From assembly GCA_947396885.1 (NCBI GenBank), contig OX377202.1, positions 74,248,643-74,312,642 of the forward strand: DNA of 64,000 bases, written 5' to 3'. The notes below the pieces were generated by a model. It did no database searches and was not told the origin of the DNA. It worked only from the letters and a program-made list of their open reading frames with translations. Both the position numbers and the translations under genes were made by a program. Positions 1 to 11,459 of this stretch are shown piece by piece. The stretch comes from Heligmosomoides polygyrus polygyrus. Lineage: Eukaryota; Nematoda; Chromadorea; Rhabditida; Heligmosomidae. How positions within the stretch are numbered: position 1 is the stretch's first letter; each line of letters starts with the position of its first letter.

Positions 1-2750
1 GGACTTTGTTCGTGCTTTGCCACAGCAACAGTTTGTCGAGCATCTTCATAGTCAAACGAAGACAACAACCAGCCTAAACCCTTTTGTTATGCGGAAGGCG
101 GGAAAGGTGAAGAGGGAGGAGAAGCTCCCGCAAAGCGCACACAACTGGGAAGCTCACCGGACCGTAAAGAAAGAAAGGTGTTGGCTGGTCTGAATTGAAG
201 AGGTGAAGTTTGTTTGGCCTTATTGAGCCCTGTAGTCACTATGTGAAGCCTTTTACCACAATTGAACGACCCAGTTGAGGGAACGGTGTCCGTCATTGTC
301 GAAGCTAGAGCAGCAGCCGAGCACTGACGCAAATGATCGTTTGAAGCTCTTAGAGCCCGTGTCTCAAGGGAGATGTAAATCCAATTCATCGCGCAGCTAC
401 GACAAAAAGCTTCCATGGTTTACTTCACTGACGAGACTCTCTGCAACCCATCTAATGACTAGTGGCTCGCCCACTAGCCATTAATGCCTGTTTGTCGATG
501 GATGAACCGTCTCCTCTTCTCGCCGCACGGCTCCCGCAACGTTTCCGTCCCTTTCATTCCCGCTATTTTGTGATAGTTCTTCTTGCAATTTAAGTGCATC
601 GACGTTGATCCACGCTGAGCTAACGAGCCTAGTCCATTCGTGCTGCGATGAAGTTGACTCTCGTATGTTAGAATTCTCCCTCGAGGAAGAATGATGACCA
701 ACGTGATCCATTCCAGCGTTACCTTTGTTGACAGACTTTTTTGACTGCTTGAAATGACACTTTGTGTGTGTATCATTTCGCGTTTTGTCCTCAACACTTA
801 TTCCTCCAGAAAACAACAATGAGAGTCTTCTCTCGCCGGAACTGCAAGTTCCTACTTCCTTTTGTTTTCACTTGTTGCACGTCTGAGAACAACGTTCTAG
901 CACGGAATATCTTCGTTTTTGACGTCGCATCAGTGTCGGCCTCCGCCTCGGTCTCGGGTGGAGCAGAACCGTCTAATAGGCTTGCTTGGTGGCGTGGGAT
1001 GATCTCTAGCCTCGCCGAAGGTTCCGAAAGCAGCCGATGCGAATCTTTGCATCTTAATCAGCTCGTCATTCATGGCGTGCCGCACGTCTACCGAACAGCA
1101 ACTGAAAGCAAAAGGACCTCTTGTTGTGCATTCATGTTCAATTCCTTTTCTGTTGTGGTAGACGTTCTCCTCGAACTGCATTCTTCCATCCTATTCGTGA
1201 TGTTCAAAGGTAAAACTCGAGATGACCATGAAAGAAAAATCAGAGAGGAATCTTCCACTGACGCGTATTGCACCTTCGCTTTTGGAGTATCTCCGCTATC
1301 CACTGCATTATGTACCTCGGCTAACAGCTTCAACCTTGTCGCACCCCATTCCCAATGGGAACGGTTAGTGGCGGAGGAACAGCTGAACAGTCGTCTTGCA
1401 GACGGCAAATGCTCTCACATAGGATGAGTTGACTCTTTGATCGAAGACCCTTGTCGGAGCCGTCTTCGTTTTTTCGGAAAACTACAAGTTTCTCCAATTT
1501 TTCATTAATGCAATTCGTGTTCTTCCTTGCATCTATTAGCATTTTTTGATATAAGTTGGGAACGCTTGATGACGGAGATTTGGCAGAGTGGGAGGGAAGT
1601 CAACTATTTCAGGTCCATATGCAGTTTCCACTTGATTTATGAGGATGTTCCAAAAAATAGCAACGAATTTCATTCACATTAAAGTATCTTTTATGTAAAT
1701 CAGTTCCCTAGCTCAAATGAAACCTATTTGCAGCTTCATATCCTTTCTTATAGAGTGCTGAGGACTCGTTTACGACAGGTAAAATCCTAGACCTCTGAAG
1801 TCTGTGAAATTGTTGGTTAACCGAACGGCTGAGAAATGGCGCCCTGCAGCTGCACAAAATGAGGACGAAGTCGTCCTAACACTTATGTAGTGCAGTTCTG
1901 CTGGTCGGGCAGCACATGGGTGTTGCATTTATGAAGCCCTTACACCCCATTATTCCTAAGGAGATCCATTGGTTGTGCATGGATTTGTGAAAGCACGTTT
2001 GTTGCTGTAGTTTGTCAGGTGATCTTCCTTATTTTATCCCCATTACTTGACGTGTAAATCACCGATATCGGGAAACCTTCTAGGACGTAGCTGCAGTCGA
2101 AGGCAGTGATTTCCCTGTGATATGAAAGCAGCTCTACCTTAAAAAAGACAGTTGAGGAGGATTGATCCTTGCCAATTGAAAGGAAACACTACGCCTTATT
2201 TGCCGCGTCTACTGGGTTCGCATAATGTTTCGTATGGTGTCGTAAGCTACCAATGGTGAGCTATCAGTTTCGACATTTCCATTCCGCCATTCTATTACCT
2301 CTCTGATTTTTATTTTCTGTGGTCATTAGGTCCTCTCTTTGCTGGACATACATCAAGGCCACTCCTCCATATACCAGGCATTCCTCCAGATTCCCTTTTG
2401 CTTCCTTTGCTTTAATGCAGTACAGCTAAGGATACACCGCATTCACACACCTCAATGTCAGCGTTCGAAAAGACAACTATTGATGATAGCTTTCCTTTCT
2501 AACAAGTCTGTTTTGTCTTGAGGCCGTGAGATTAGATTGTTGGGGGCAAGAAATACCTCTCTTCTTCTCGTCCCTAGCTTCATCCCCTTCTCGTTGTCTT
2601 TCTGTGACGAAACTCATCAACATTGTCTCCTAAATCTAGATGGGCTTGTTCTGCTTCATGAAAAGACGATAGTCGTGTCCGGCTAATTTCTCATGTTTAA
2701 TTTTTTCACTAAGTCCCAAGTGGCTGGGACAGTGTTTCTCATGTAACATG
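1..2750. other. Region without an assignable gene
   Basis: Roughly the first 1.45 kb has fairly long open frames on both strands: plus 762-1427, and minus 481-819, 930-1181 and 1088-1408. None shows a domain I recognise, and overlap on both strands argues against reading any one frame as a gene. On the minus strand a TTTCAG acceptor lies just before a frame covering about 930-1110, so a buried exon is possible. From 1.5 to 2.75 kb I see only AT-rich sequence with frequent stops. Confidence 0.4.
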
Positions 2751-3290
2751 TCATTGCCATGAAGTAGGGTGGGTTAGGCTAACAAAGAACTTGCCAGAAC
2801 ACATGCGGAGTAAAGGTTTTTTCTGGTCCAAGGTGAGGACTGTCTTTAATGTGCAGGAACGAAGGTATTCAATGTGTGTGTTGCGATGTTGCCATTCAGT
2901 GCCTCGTTCGCGTGTTCCTGTTTTCCGAATCTTTTTTGACAGTTGAGACAATTGAGACAACAGTTTATTTCGGTAGGTTTTTCTCGTTTGTCAGTGTTCT
3001 AATGTTGTTTAACATTATGTTGTTATCCAAAGGACGGTAAGACTGTGCTGCATCTTCACGGCGGTCACCTGCACATGCGGTCTGGGCCTTTTCATTTGTT
3101 CTAGCGACTGTACAGCCAGTTCTGAACACATATGTAGACGAAGACATCGTGAATCGTCGTTTGTCTGAAAACCTTAAAAAATAGGGAAATTTAAGTATTT
3201 TTGAACGCCGCACAAAATTTGTTTCAGAGTATTCTGCAAGCAGTATATCACGTACTTCTAGGAAAGTTTTAAGTCTTAATGCTATATGTA

Positions 3291-4175
3291 TTAGGGGGGG
3301 GGGGGTAGAAGTAATGAGACAAATGAAAAAAATTCTTTATATCTTTATAGCTCAATTACACATCAACGATGCTGAGGAATGTGTATGCCATTAAGGTCAG
3401 TGACTTGCTGCCATCGCTCAGCCAACTTTCTGATCCCATCCTTCCAGAACTGCTTGGGCCTGGTGTTGATCAACTGCTCGATATGGTTATCAAGGACTGC
3501 TTGGGTTCTTGTGTCCCTTTTGACCAGGAAGTTCCGTAGGCCCAAGAAGTGGTGGTAGTCGCATGGAGGGATATCCGGTGAATACGGTGGGTGAAGCATG
3601 TGAACGTAGCCCAGCTGGGCAAGCTTATCCGTGGTCACTTTTGCCCGACGGGATACGGCGTTATCGAAGAGGAGGACCTTCTTGAAGCACTGCGACTGAA
3701 TAAGTTCGAGTCGCAGGTCCATCTCTTCTTTTTCGTTTACCATGGCCTTGGAGTCTATCGTCGCGCTTTTGGTAAACAGCTTCCAGTATACCGGTCCATG
3801 GGCGCAGACCCAAAAGCTCTGAAGGCGCTTCTTGCCGTGAACATCTCTCCGAACGAAGGTCGGTAACGGGTCAACAGGCCTCACCCAGACTGGCTGCTTG
3901 GCAGGGTTAAGGTAGAAGACTACTTCTCATCCTGCGTTAAGATTGAGTCCAGGCTGCTCGGGGTTGGGAATCGGAGGAGACTTGCGCGACACAGGTCGAC
4001 TCATCAGGCTAGGGTTTTGGCATACTTCTGGAAAGGGCGGAAGTGGTAGCTTCTCAGATGGGGATCAGTAAGTAGCATACAAACATACAAATACGATAAG
4101 CACGAAACCAGACTGCAGTCACGAGATATATGGACACGGCATGGAATGTCTCGTTACTTTTGCCCCCCCCCCTAA
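3291..4175 (-). mobile_element. mariner-family DNA transposon, internally deleted, with G/C-homopolymer ends
   Basis: The element is bounded by inverted ends at 3291-3320 and 4148-4175. Each begins TTA, then a run of 12 G (left) or 10 (right, as C), then a shared sequence of the form AAGTAAYGAGAC. Both ends are flanked by the dinucleotide TA (3289-3290 and 4176-4177), the target duplication expected for Tc1/mariner elements. Inside, on the minus strand, is a transposase remnant. At 885 bp the element is shorter than the usual 1.3 kb because the N-terminal helix-turn-helix region is missing. It is non-autonomous as seen here. Confidence 0.9.
3363..3990 (-). pseudogene. mariner transposase catalytic-domain remnant (DD34D)
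   Basis: This is the C-terminal catalytic part of a mariner transposase, which cuts and joins transposon ends using three acidic residues. The clear open frame is 3363-3884. It contains the second aspartate in a VLLFDNA motif and the third in SPDIPPCDYHHF, with exactly 34 residues between them, the spacing that defines mariners. The WVRP/FVRRDVHGKK region and the terminal RWQQVTDLNG motif also fit. Upstream, a QDE motif carrying the first aspartate is still visible near 3930 but lies in another frame and is followed by a stop. The DNA-binding N-terminus is absent. The gene is broken and cannot be active as it stands. Confidence 0.88.
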
Positions 4176-4259
4176 TAGTTGAGCATAGTATGGCATAATC
4201 CGGCACTATTGTTGAACAAACCTAGTAGATCACATAACTAAGACGTCCTTGTCTTCAGT

Positions 4260-4316
<57 letters not shown>
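4260..4316. repeat. (GA)n microsatellite
   Basis: A nearly pure GA dinucleotide run of about 57 nt with one interruption near 4270. It produces artificial Ser-Leu or Arg-Glu open frames on both strands, which should not be annotated. Confidence 0.95.
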
Positions 4317-4317
<1 letters not shown>

Positions 4318-4349
4318 ACGACGGATCGGTTTTCGATTCGAAAATCGAA

Positions 4350-4412
4350 GTGTCTGTGTTCCTCGGTACGCCAACTGAAAAGGTTCGTTGGTGGACCGAG
4401 GAACGCAGACAT
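4350..4412 (+). ncRNA. Candidate pre-miRNA-like hairpin
   Basis: Positions 4350-4375 pair with 4387-4412: 26 positions with a single A/G mismatch and three G-U wobbles, closed by an 11-nt loop. Length and near-complete pairing resemble a microRNA precursor. It lies directly after the GA microsatellite and next to a short TTTTCGA/TCGAAAA palindrome, so it could instead be the remains of a small inverted-repeat transposon. The opposite strand would fold as well. No expression evidence is available from sequence. Confidence 0.35.
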
Positions 4413-4419
4413 ATGGTTG

Positions 4420-7400
4420 ACAACGTCTGAATGCTCTGCTCACCTCAGAAGGACGACCGTGGAATAAATACAATGCGGTTGCATCGGTTTAAAATTATTC
4501 TTGAAAATGTTTCTTTTTTGTGTTGCATGCGTTGGTTCTTTTTTCAAAACGCTTCAATGTTTTTTGTAGCTATCGAAACATCGCTTCCTTAGGAAGGGCT
4601 TACAAAAGCAAAAGGATCAAATATGAAGGCACTTTGTCGTCACGAAAGTTTAGCCGATCTCTGTTCTTTCTTACTATTCACACATATTATTTCTTTTGAA
4701 GAGGTCATTATGTCTTTAGAATAGCTGATGTTCGTTGCGCGGGGTATCTTGAAAAATCAAGCTCTCTTCGCTTAGCCTACATGCTGCAAGCCTTCGAAGA
4801 CGCCATCGGTTCGCTCAGCATTTTCAAAAAATTTCAACCGAAGCAACTGCTTTTCGGAAATACACACGCAGAACTTTCACTGCAAGCTCCATTCTACATA
4901 TCATCAAACCCTATCCTTGAGGAAAGTGGAAACGAAGAACAGACTTCTAATGGCTTTTTATATTCGTTTTTATCATATATTCGAGCGCAGGTGCAGAATT
5001 TATCATGCTCGTAAGATCGGCAAGAAGAAAAAAATTTGCATAGAACTTAAATTCCTGAAAACTAAGCCGTTCCTCCATCAAGAACAGCCACAGCCGAGAT
5101 CTCTCACGTTCCAGTTTGTCAACAGAACAGAAACGCCATCTTCGGAAACCACCACTACTTTAAGGGCAGCAGCTCAAAAGTGCAGCAGTCTGCATATAGG
5201 GAGCTCAGTTCGGTAATGAGGTCCCCATCTCGCAGCAACCAATCCTGCGTTTTTCGCTCAATTGGTCCCAGTTCTGAAGATGTGCATTCAGAACGAGTTC
5301 AGCATGTGGCATAAGTCGGTCATAAAAGTAAAGTTATGGGCTGTGCTGGTAGTTATCGTTATCGCTTTTTGCAGTATCAGTTTTGCCAAGGCTCTCCACT
5401 CCCATTCAAATATTCCTTTAAAAAATACTAAGAGATTTGTGGAAAATTGAGAGATTAAATAGGAAGGTTTCCGGAAGTGCTCATTGCCAGCCAATTGGAC
5501 CCAATTCCCTCCAGCACGCGGCAATGGCGAAAACATCTGGCGACGAGGTGGGCGATTGCTGGATAACTATTTGACCCGCTTCTCAACACTAGCATGTGAT
5601 GAGAATGAAAATTCTTATCCGGCTGCGCTGATTTTTTATGCTGTGCCTCCCTCACATTTTCATTCGAAGTACACTAGAAAGAATGATAGTGGCCGCAGCC
5701 ATTCAGCCAAATCCCGCCTTGCTCCCAATCCTGTTATTCCTTAGCTTGGCTCGACCTCTCACTCGAGCTTCAGGTATAGTAAAATCTGTCTCACGTTTCA
5801 TGGTGCAAATGTGTCCATTTATCACCAGAAAAAGGCTGCGAACGTTCCATTTTTAACATCAACAGCTCTCATTCTACACGACTAACAAACTTTCATCTCC
5901 TAGCGCAGCGATGTGTTGGGGGGCTTGTCAAATACTGGGACACCGCATGATGGTTTCTAATCTGTGCAATTTTTCCATCAATCAGGAATACTTGGCCTGT
6001 CTTCATTGTAGCCATGGAGTGTATGGATGGACGTGCTCCAGCTCGTGGCAGCGCCTGATAACCTCTGCCCTGAAACACATCTAGTCGCATCCCGAAGAAT
6101 TCGCTCACTTTCGACCTTAAGTAGCACATAAAAGCACTTTCTTCTAACAAGAAGATTACTCTATAGAGGCCGGAAAACGTGGTCCAAACTGCAAAGCGCG
6201 GCGGTTGGAAACCGTAAGCCATTAAAATGATTGTACAACAGCTTATGTCCAAAGGTGTGTGGTATTGAGTGGAAGAAAAGCGCAGTCTCCAACCACCTCG
6301 CATTTTTCCTTGGAAAGCAGCTGAGCGCGTCGAAAGTTGTTTTGCGCAAGTCTTCGCAGTAACTGATGGACGCTAATTCAGTAATTCCTAGCAAGCTATT
6401 TTTCTCTGAAAATTCTGGAAAAAACCCGCCAGCAGCGCAGTCAAGCTCTCACGGAATAAACTACTTGTCTCTTATGTACAGCCGAAAGAACAATAAAGTG
6501 ACACGTTCACCGCTCTTTTGGGGGTCGTTTGACTCGCATGCAGTTGCTGGGAACTTCTTCTGATCTGAGCGGGAGGGAGGGATTCACCGAAGGAAAAAAT
6601 GTGTCTATTAAGAAGGGTGCAGGTGGTAAAAAATGCATGAAAGGAAGCCTATCTCTACTCAAGGGAATGGATTTGGCTTATGGTCGTGGAGCGACTAGGA
6701 CCTGCTCCGTGATGTGGAGCGCAGCATCGTGATTTTCGCTCACTGCATTTTTCAACTCGTTGTGCCAATTTAATAAATAAATAGACAAAGAATTCTGCTC
6801 GCTTTTCGTGAGTTCCCCAAACCCCTATGTCGGGTCATGGAATTTTATGATTTGAATCTCCGAAACGCGGAAATGAACCGAAATTTTGATGGCTCTTTCT
6901 CGGAAACGGCATTTAAGCATTACTAAGTGCAAATCATGTACGATTAGAAAAAAGGCCCATCGAAAATTTTCATTTAGAGCTAGTCTTCGTTGTAAGCTTC
7001 AACCCCAGCTACAACCCCCCCCCCTCCTGTCACCCTTCAAGGATCAATTTTGGCATTAGTTGATCTATGCCATGAATAACTCATAGAGAAATCTAACAGG
7101 AAGGTTATTAGTTAATAGAACACTGCTGAAAATATGAGGACAGGCTATTGTAAATGTGCCTTGGATCTTCTAGATTAAGTGTTATACCGCACCGAGCGGC
7201 AAGTGCAATGAAACAACGTCATACCGAACCATATAAAATTCTTGAATTTGGAGTTTGTAGTTCATCCTGCTTCTGCATTATCTTCAAACTGCTAACGGAT
7301 GGGCATTTTTACCAAACTCCTTGAACATTTAAATCTCTTACATGAGCGAATCTCGAAAATATATCCTATTAGTTTGCGAGCTCTAGCTGCTAATTCGTTA

Positions 7401-8100
7401 TCAAGTAAACGATTCTTACCGCTGTTCTTCTTAGGCGAGGCGAGGATATGCTTGATGTAACAGAATTTTAACAAGATTAAGTGGACAACAAATCAAGAAC
7501 AGCCGAAACTTTCGGTCCAACTTAGTAGCATTGTTCGCTCGTAGAACGGAACGAAAAGTTCCGCAGCTTCCAATGCTTAATGCTTTTCAAACGATCACTA
7601 CTTTCAGTTTCGAAGCTACCAACTCTATTTTTGCGAAATACTGTTTCTATATAGTCGTGCATGCCAGAGTTTATGTAGTCAGAGTAAAACTATCAGGAAG
7701 CTAACAATGAATCCAGGGGATATCGAAGACGAAACACTGACGAAATCTGCAAGGGGAATGCTCAATCTTCGGGTCTCTGTCGCTAAATCACGACTTAAAT
7801 CAGATCCCCTAACCTATAGGATTTTTAAAATCAAGGAATGACTGGATATCATTGATGTTGCACCGCTTTATTTATAGGATGATTGTACTTTCGTATCATA
7901 CATTTTTGCTGTTGTTTTAGCACTAGGCTTTCGTCTATGCCTTAACGAATAAATAAAAAATGTGTTTGATGGTATGTTACTCGACTGTAATTCAGAATTC
8001 TTCCAGCATCTTCAGCGCTGATCAACTAGTGTGTTTACTGGATTCGTCTGGAACTATTTGGTTTTGCTTTTATAGTACCTCTGCACCACAAGGCTTTTAG
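4420..8100. other. AT-rich non-coding region
   Basis: Stops are frequent in all frames and no transposon protein or RNA gene is recognisable. The only item picked out is a short secreted-peptide-like frame at 5304-5450. A run of 10 C occurs at 7015-7024. Confidence 0.45.
5304..5450 (+). CDS. Possible first exon or small gene with a signal peptide (unrecognised)
   Basis: A 48-codon frame starts at an ATG at 5304. Residues 7-27 form a strongly hydrophobic run after two lysines (KVKLWAVLVVIVIAFCSISF), followed by small residues and AKA, which fits a cleavable signal peptide. The remaining tail is short and basic and ends VEN before the stop. I do not recognise a family. It could be a small secreted peptide, the first exon of a longer secreted protein, or chance: the surroundings are AT-rich and no splice partner was found. 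The ATG at 5304 was preferred to the in-frame upstream start because it places the hydrophobic run near the N-terminus. Confidence 0.25.
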   Translation: MWHKSVIKVKLWAVLVVIVIAFCSISFAKALHSHSNIPLKNTKRFVEN

Positions 8101-8145
8101 ATGGATTTATTTGCTGGCCTGAGGTTTCGATCCTGCATTGTGAAT

Positions 8146-8170
8146 CTGAAGACGTCGAGAAGGTCGAAAC
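8146..8170 (+). other. Hammerhead-ribozyme-like core in Penelope-like debris
   Basis: The sequence CTGAAGA, then a 13-nt segment that can form a GAC/GTC helix, then GAAAC matches the CUGANGA...GAAA layout of hammerhead ribozymes known from the terminal repeats of Penelope-like elements. The same layout recurs at 37040-37064, 50426-50448 and, degraded, at 51394-51420. Here it lies in sequence with no other coding trace. Confidence 0.35.
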
Positions 8171-8744
8171 GTCAGGAGATAACCTGATATCATTAGCAGT
8201 GTTGTTCAAACTATGCTCGCAGTAGATTGGCAAGTAGCAAAAACTTTATTTCAAGAGTAGTCTATGTAGAAGTTTTGCGACGGCTGAAAGAGGCCGGTTC
8301 TTTAAGAAATGTTTCGGCAAAGCTTTCGTCTTTTTTGCGCATCATACGCGGTTTACAAAATGTCAACACCTGTTTGAAAAGTTGTTACTTTTCGAGTGAC
8401 TGACGAAGTTAGTGGTTGTCGATAGGACCTCTCTTGTCGAAGCGCTAGATCATATAGTAAAGGCTGAATCAAGGTCTTTGCTTTCTAATACATATAGTAG
8501 GAAGGTGCCTGCAAATAAGGAAGGTACTATGCTTCAAACCTGGCTGTAAACCGTGGGAATATCAATTTAGCTCTGCTTTCACCTGTTCCCTCTGGACGAT
8601 CGCCTATACTGAGCAAGAGTTTCTATCATTTTGCTTTCATTCATCATAGTAGAGATTACGAACTAAAAAGAACAGGAAGATTACAAAAAGTAATAACGAT
8701 GGTAACCGCACTTCTCAGTGTGCAACAACTATGAGGAAGAAGAA

Positions 8745-8745
8745 C

Positions 8746-8792
<47 letters not shown>

Positions 8793-8794
8793 TT
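8745..8794. repeat. (TTTA)n tract, probable LINE tail on the reverse strand
   Basis: About 12 copies of TTTA in a row. CR1/Jockey-like LINEs in this window end in the same repeat read on their own strand (for example 11283-11300 and, reversed, 22913-22942). This may therefore be the 3' tail of a reverse-strand LINE whose body, to the right, has decayed beyond recognition. Confidence 0.6.
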
Positions 8795-9805
8795 ACACTC
8801 AGAGGTGCGCAAAATATTGAACACATAGTCAACTAAGTCTAAAAGCAGATCCAGTACTAACAAAAAACATCGGGAAAACAACGAAACATAAACAACATTC
8901 TGAAAGATAGCAAAGGAAGAAACAATCAAAAAGAACTCGCAAACAATGTAGAAAGGTGAAAAACTAAGAGCGTCCTCTGAATACCTCTGTTCTAAAGCAG
9001 TAGTAATCCTCTTGTCCTTTCCCTTGCCGTGCCTCCATTTTACACTTGAAACCTATAAACCCTATCTAACCCTGTTTTCATTTTTTATCCATTATCATTA
9101 TTATTATTGTCACTAGCTTACTGTTTAGTTTTCTGGGTTTTCCTTTCCAACATAGCTTCCAAATTCGGACTCGATTCTGACGAAGCGTTTCGAAAATCAA
9201 ACCAACGACCGAAAATCGGACTTTTGGATCCCCATGAAGAACGGATTAAATACTTCAACTGTTGGAAAATGTCTTATACAATATCATTATCATCTCATCT
9301 AATGTTCATTTATTATTTCATTCCATGTATTGTATGATGATGTATGATTCTCCTTAGTTAATATGCCCTTTAATGTATGCCGTCACGAAAGAGGACGATT
9401 TGTCTGTGTCTCATATACACAAACTAAAAAGAACAGAATGACAACAAAATGTAACAGCGGCGATAGCCACACTTCTCAGGCTGCAACAGCTAACTATAAA
9501 GACGAGAGTCACATTTTCAATAGGTACGTCCTGTTGCGAATCGGTGGCCCCGCTCGAAGGATACATGCCCCTGTTGAGCGAGGTTCCCCATTCGCCCCGT
9601 GTTGCCACGAGGTAACCAGGAGAGCCAAGACCCAGGGGGATACTAGGGGGACCCTATGATGTAAACGAGCCACGCCCCTTTCCCTGGCTGACGGGGTGCC
9701 TTCGACTGGTAACTTCTCTCCCTTCGCGGTCTGAGATTGACGCACGCCCGCACCGCGCGTGAGCCGCAGGTGCCTACGGGCGTGCTATAGTGCACCCCGA
9801 CTGTA

Positions 9806-9907
9806 ATGACCGACACAACCCCCACGAACTACCCAACAACTCCACAATACCCCAAAAACGACGCCATGTCCCCACATGGCGCAACCAACAGCAAACGCAT
9901 GTCATAA
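9806..9907 (+). pseudogene. LINE ORF1 N-terminal remnant
   Basis: An ATG frame of 33 codons, rich in Thr, Pro and Asn (starts MTDTTPTNYPTTP), runs to a TAA exactly where recognisable reverse-transcriptase sequence begins. Low-complexity hydrophilic N-termini are common in LINE ORF1 proteins. The assignment rests mainly on position between a GC-rich leader and the RT body and is inference. Confidence 0.4.
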
Positions 9908-11159
9908 TTTTTGAAAGGAAACTCAAGGATGGGCTCGTCAACTATCTTGAGTCAAATTCTCTAATTCCCAAAGACCAGCATGGTTTTCGCAGCGGTAGGT
10001 CAACGGAAATGCTGTCTGCATTAAACGATTGGACTGATTTGCTCGATCAAAAAATAAACGTAGACGTCGTTTATTTCGATTTTATGAAGGCTTTTGTAAG
10101 GTTCCAATAAATAAGCTGATCTACCTATTGGCGAAATCGGTGTTCATCCAAGGATAATTAAGTGGATAAAAAACTTCATAAACGACAGATCCTTTCAGGT
10201 TAGAGTTAATGAGTCCTATTCTGAATCCATTCTAGTTCCCAGTGGGGTCCCCCAAGGAGGCGTACTCTCACCAATTCTTTTTATCATTTATACTTCCATG
10301 ATTCCCTCTCTGGTTGAAGAGTTTGGGGTCGCCTGCAAAATGTTCGCTGATGACATAGAAATATACCGAAACATCGTTAGAAGGGAAGACAACGCTGCCC
10401 TCCAGTCTGCAATAGATGCTGTCACGGATTGGTCAAGGATGTGGGAGCTTCCGCTATCAGGTGAAAAAACCAAAGTGCTCCATCTTGGACAGCAATACAA
10501 CCGAAACTCTTATTGCCTTGGTGAACAGCAACTCAATAGCACGCTTTCATTACGCGATCTAGGATTTATTGTAGACACTAAACTTTCCCTCAAGCAGCAC
10601 TGTGAATATACGGCTAAGAGAGCTGAAAGAGTTGTGGATAATATATTTAAATCCTTGAAAACTAATTCAATACCTCATTTATTAGTCGTAAGGCCTACGT
10701 GAGGCCCATGCTAGAGCATGCTAGTACAGTGTGTAGTTCTACTACTAAGAGAGAAATCGCCAGATTGGAATCCGCGCAAAACAGTTTTACAAGAAAGCTC
10801 GGGATCAAAATGCATGGGGTGATTATAACAGTATTCCTCTGGCGTCTGGAAGGAACAGGTTCTTCAATTTACGCACTGTTGCTTGTCGCCGAAGAAAGTT
10901 CGATTTGCTAACGGTTTATAAGATGATAAATGGCATGGTGGGTCTTCCCCTTAACGAATTCTATTCAATATCCCATTCCAACACAAGAGGTGGCCAATTG
11001 AAGATCCTAGTTCCTAGAGCTAGTAGCAAGATAAGATCTTCTTTTTTCACAAATCGAGCTCGCAATGAATTCCTAAAATTCTCTAAGAAAAACGGCTTAC
11101 CAAATTCTATAAGGCAGTGCAAAACCCTCATTGACAGGTATCTTCAAGAAGTTCGTTAG
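9908..11159 (+). pseudogene. Reverse transcriptase of a CR1/Jockey-like LINE, broken
   Basis: Segments in different frames add up to an RT from its early motifs to the C-terminus. 9908-10110 carries IPKDQHGFRSGRSTE and the motif A region DVVYFDFMKAF. A shift follows, with the SGVPQG-like motif B near 10240. 10298-10702 holds the catalytic FADDIEIY box and the RDLGFIVDTKLS region. The rest, in two more frames (10699-10911 and 10905-11159), has the RPMLEHAS region and the terminal FTNRARNEFLKF motif. The original enzyme would copy LINE RNA into the genome at a nick. At least three frameshifts make this copy inactive. The second Asp of motif A (usually AFD) has become Val. Confidence 0.85.
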
Positions 11160-11459
11160 TAGTTTGGTTTGATCGAATTGTTGTTGTACTATTGGTTCCT
11201 CCTATTTTCTATTCATATTCTCTGCGTTCAGTGTTGATTTTTGGTGTTGTATTCATTTTGCGTGGACTACCACGTACAATAATTAAATAAATAAATAATA
11301 CTGACACCAATGCCAACGACGTACAATTGGGAGGCTCACCACTTTCCTCGTTGTGTGCAGTACAATATATACATCCACAGTTTATTCCATATACCAGCAT
11401 CGAACAGCCATATAGAATATAGAAGGCGAATACTAGACAGTATGGAATAGACAGGATCT

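Larger units (their letters stand above)
9535..11300 (+). mobile_element. CR1/Jockey-like LINE, internally deleted
   Basis: GC-rich sequence from about 9535 to 9805 looks like a 5' leader. A short ORF1 start (9806-9907) joins directly onto the reverse-transcriptase gene at about 9908. The 3' end is a (TAAA)n-type tail at 11283-11300. LINE copies are often shortened from the 5' end; here both ends appear present and the middle (rest of ORF1, the endonuclease and the first part of the RT) is missing. The RT frame has several shifts, so the copy is dead. Confidence 0.75.

Noticed and set aside
762..1427. 221-codon plus-strand frame
   Set aside because: Long, but it overlaps long minus-strand frames, has no motif, and its composition is not clearly protein-like; not called as a gene.
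4230..4473. Overlapping open frames across the GA microsatellite encoding Ser-Leu or Arg-Glu repeats
   Set aside because: They arise entirely from the dinucleotide repeat and exist in several frames on both strands.
9107..9337. 76-codon frame with a hydrophobic start
   Set aside because: AT-rich with no recognised domain; contains a GACGAAGCGTTTCGAAA string resembling Penelope-like debris rather than a gene.
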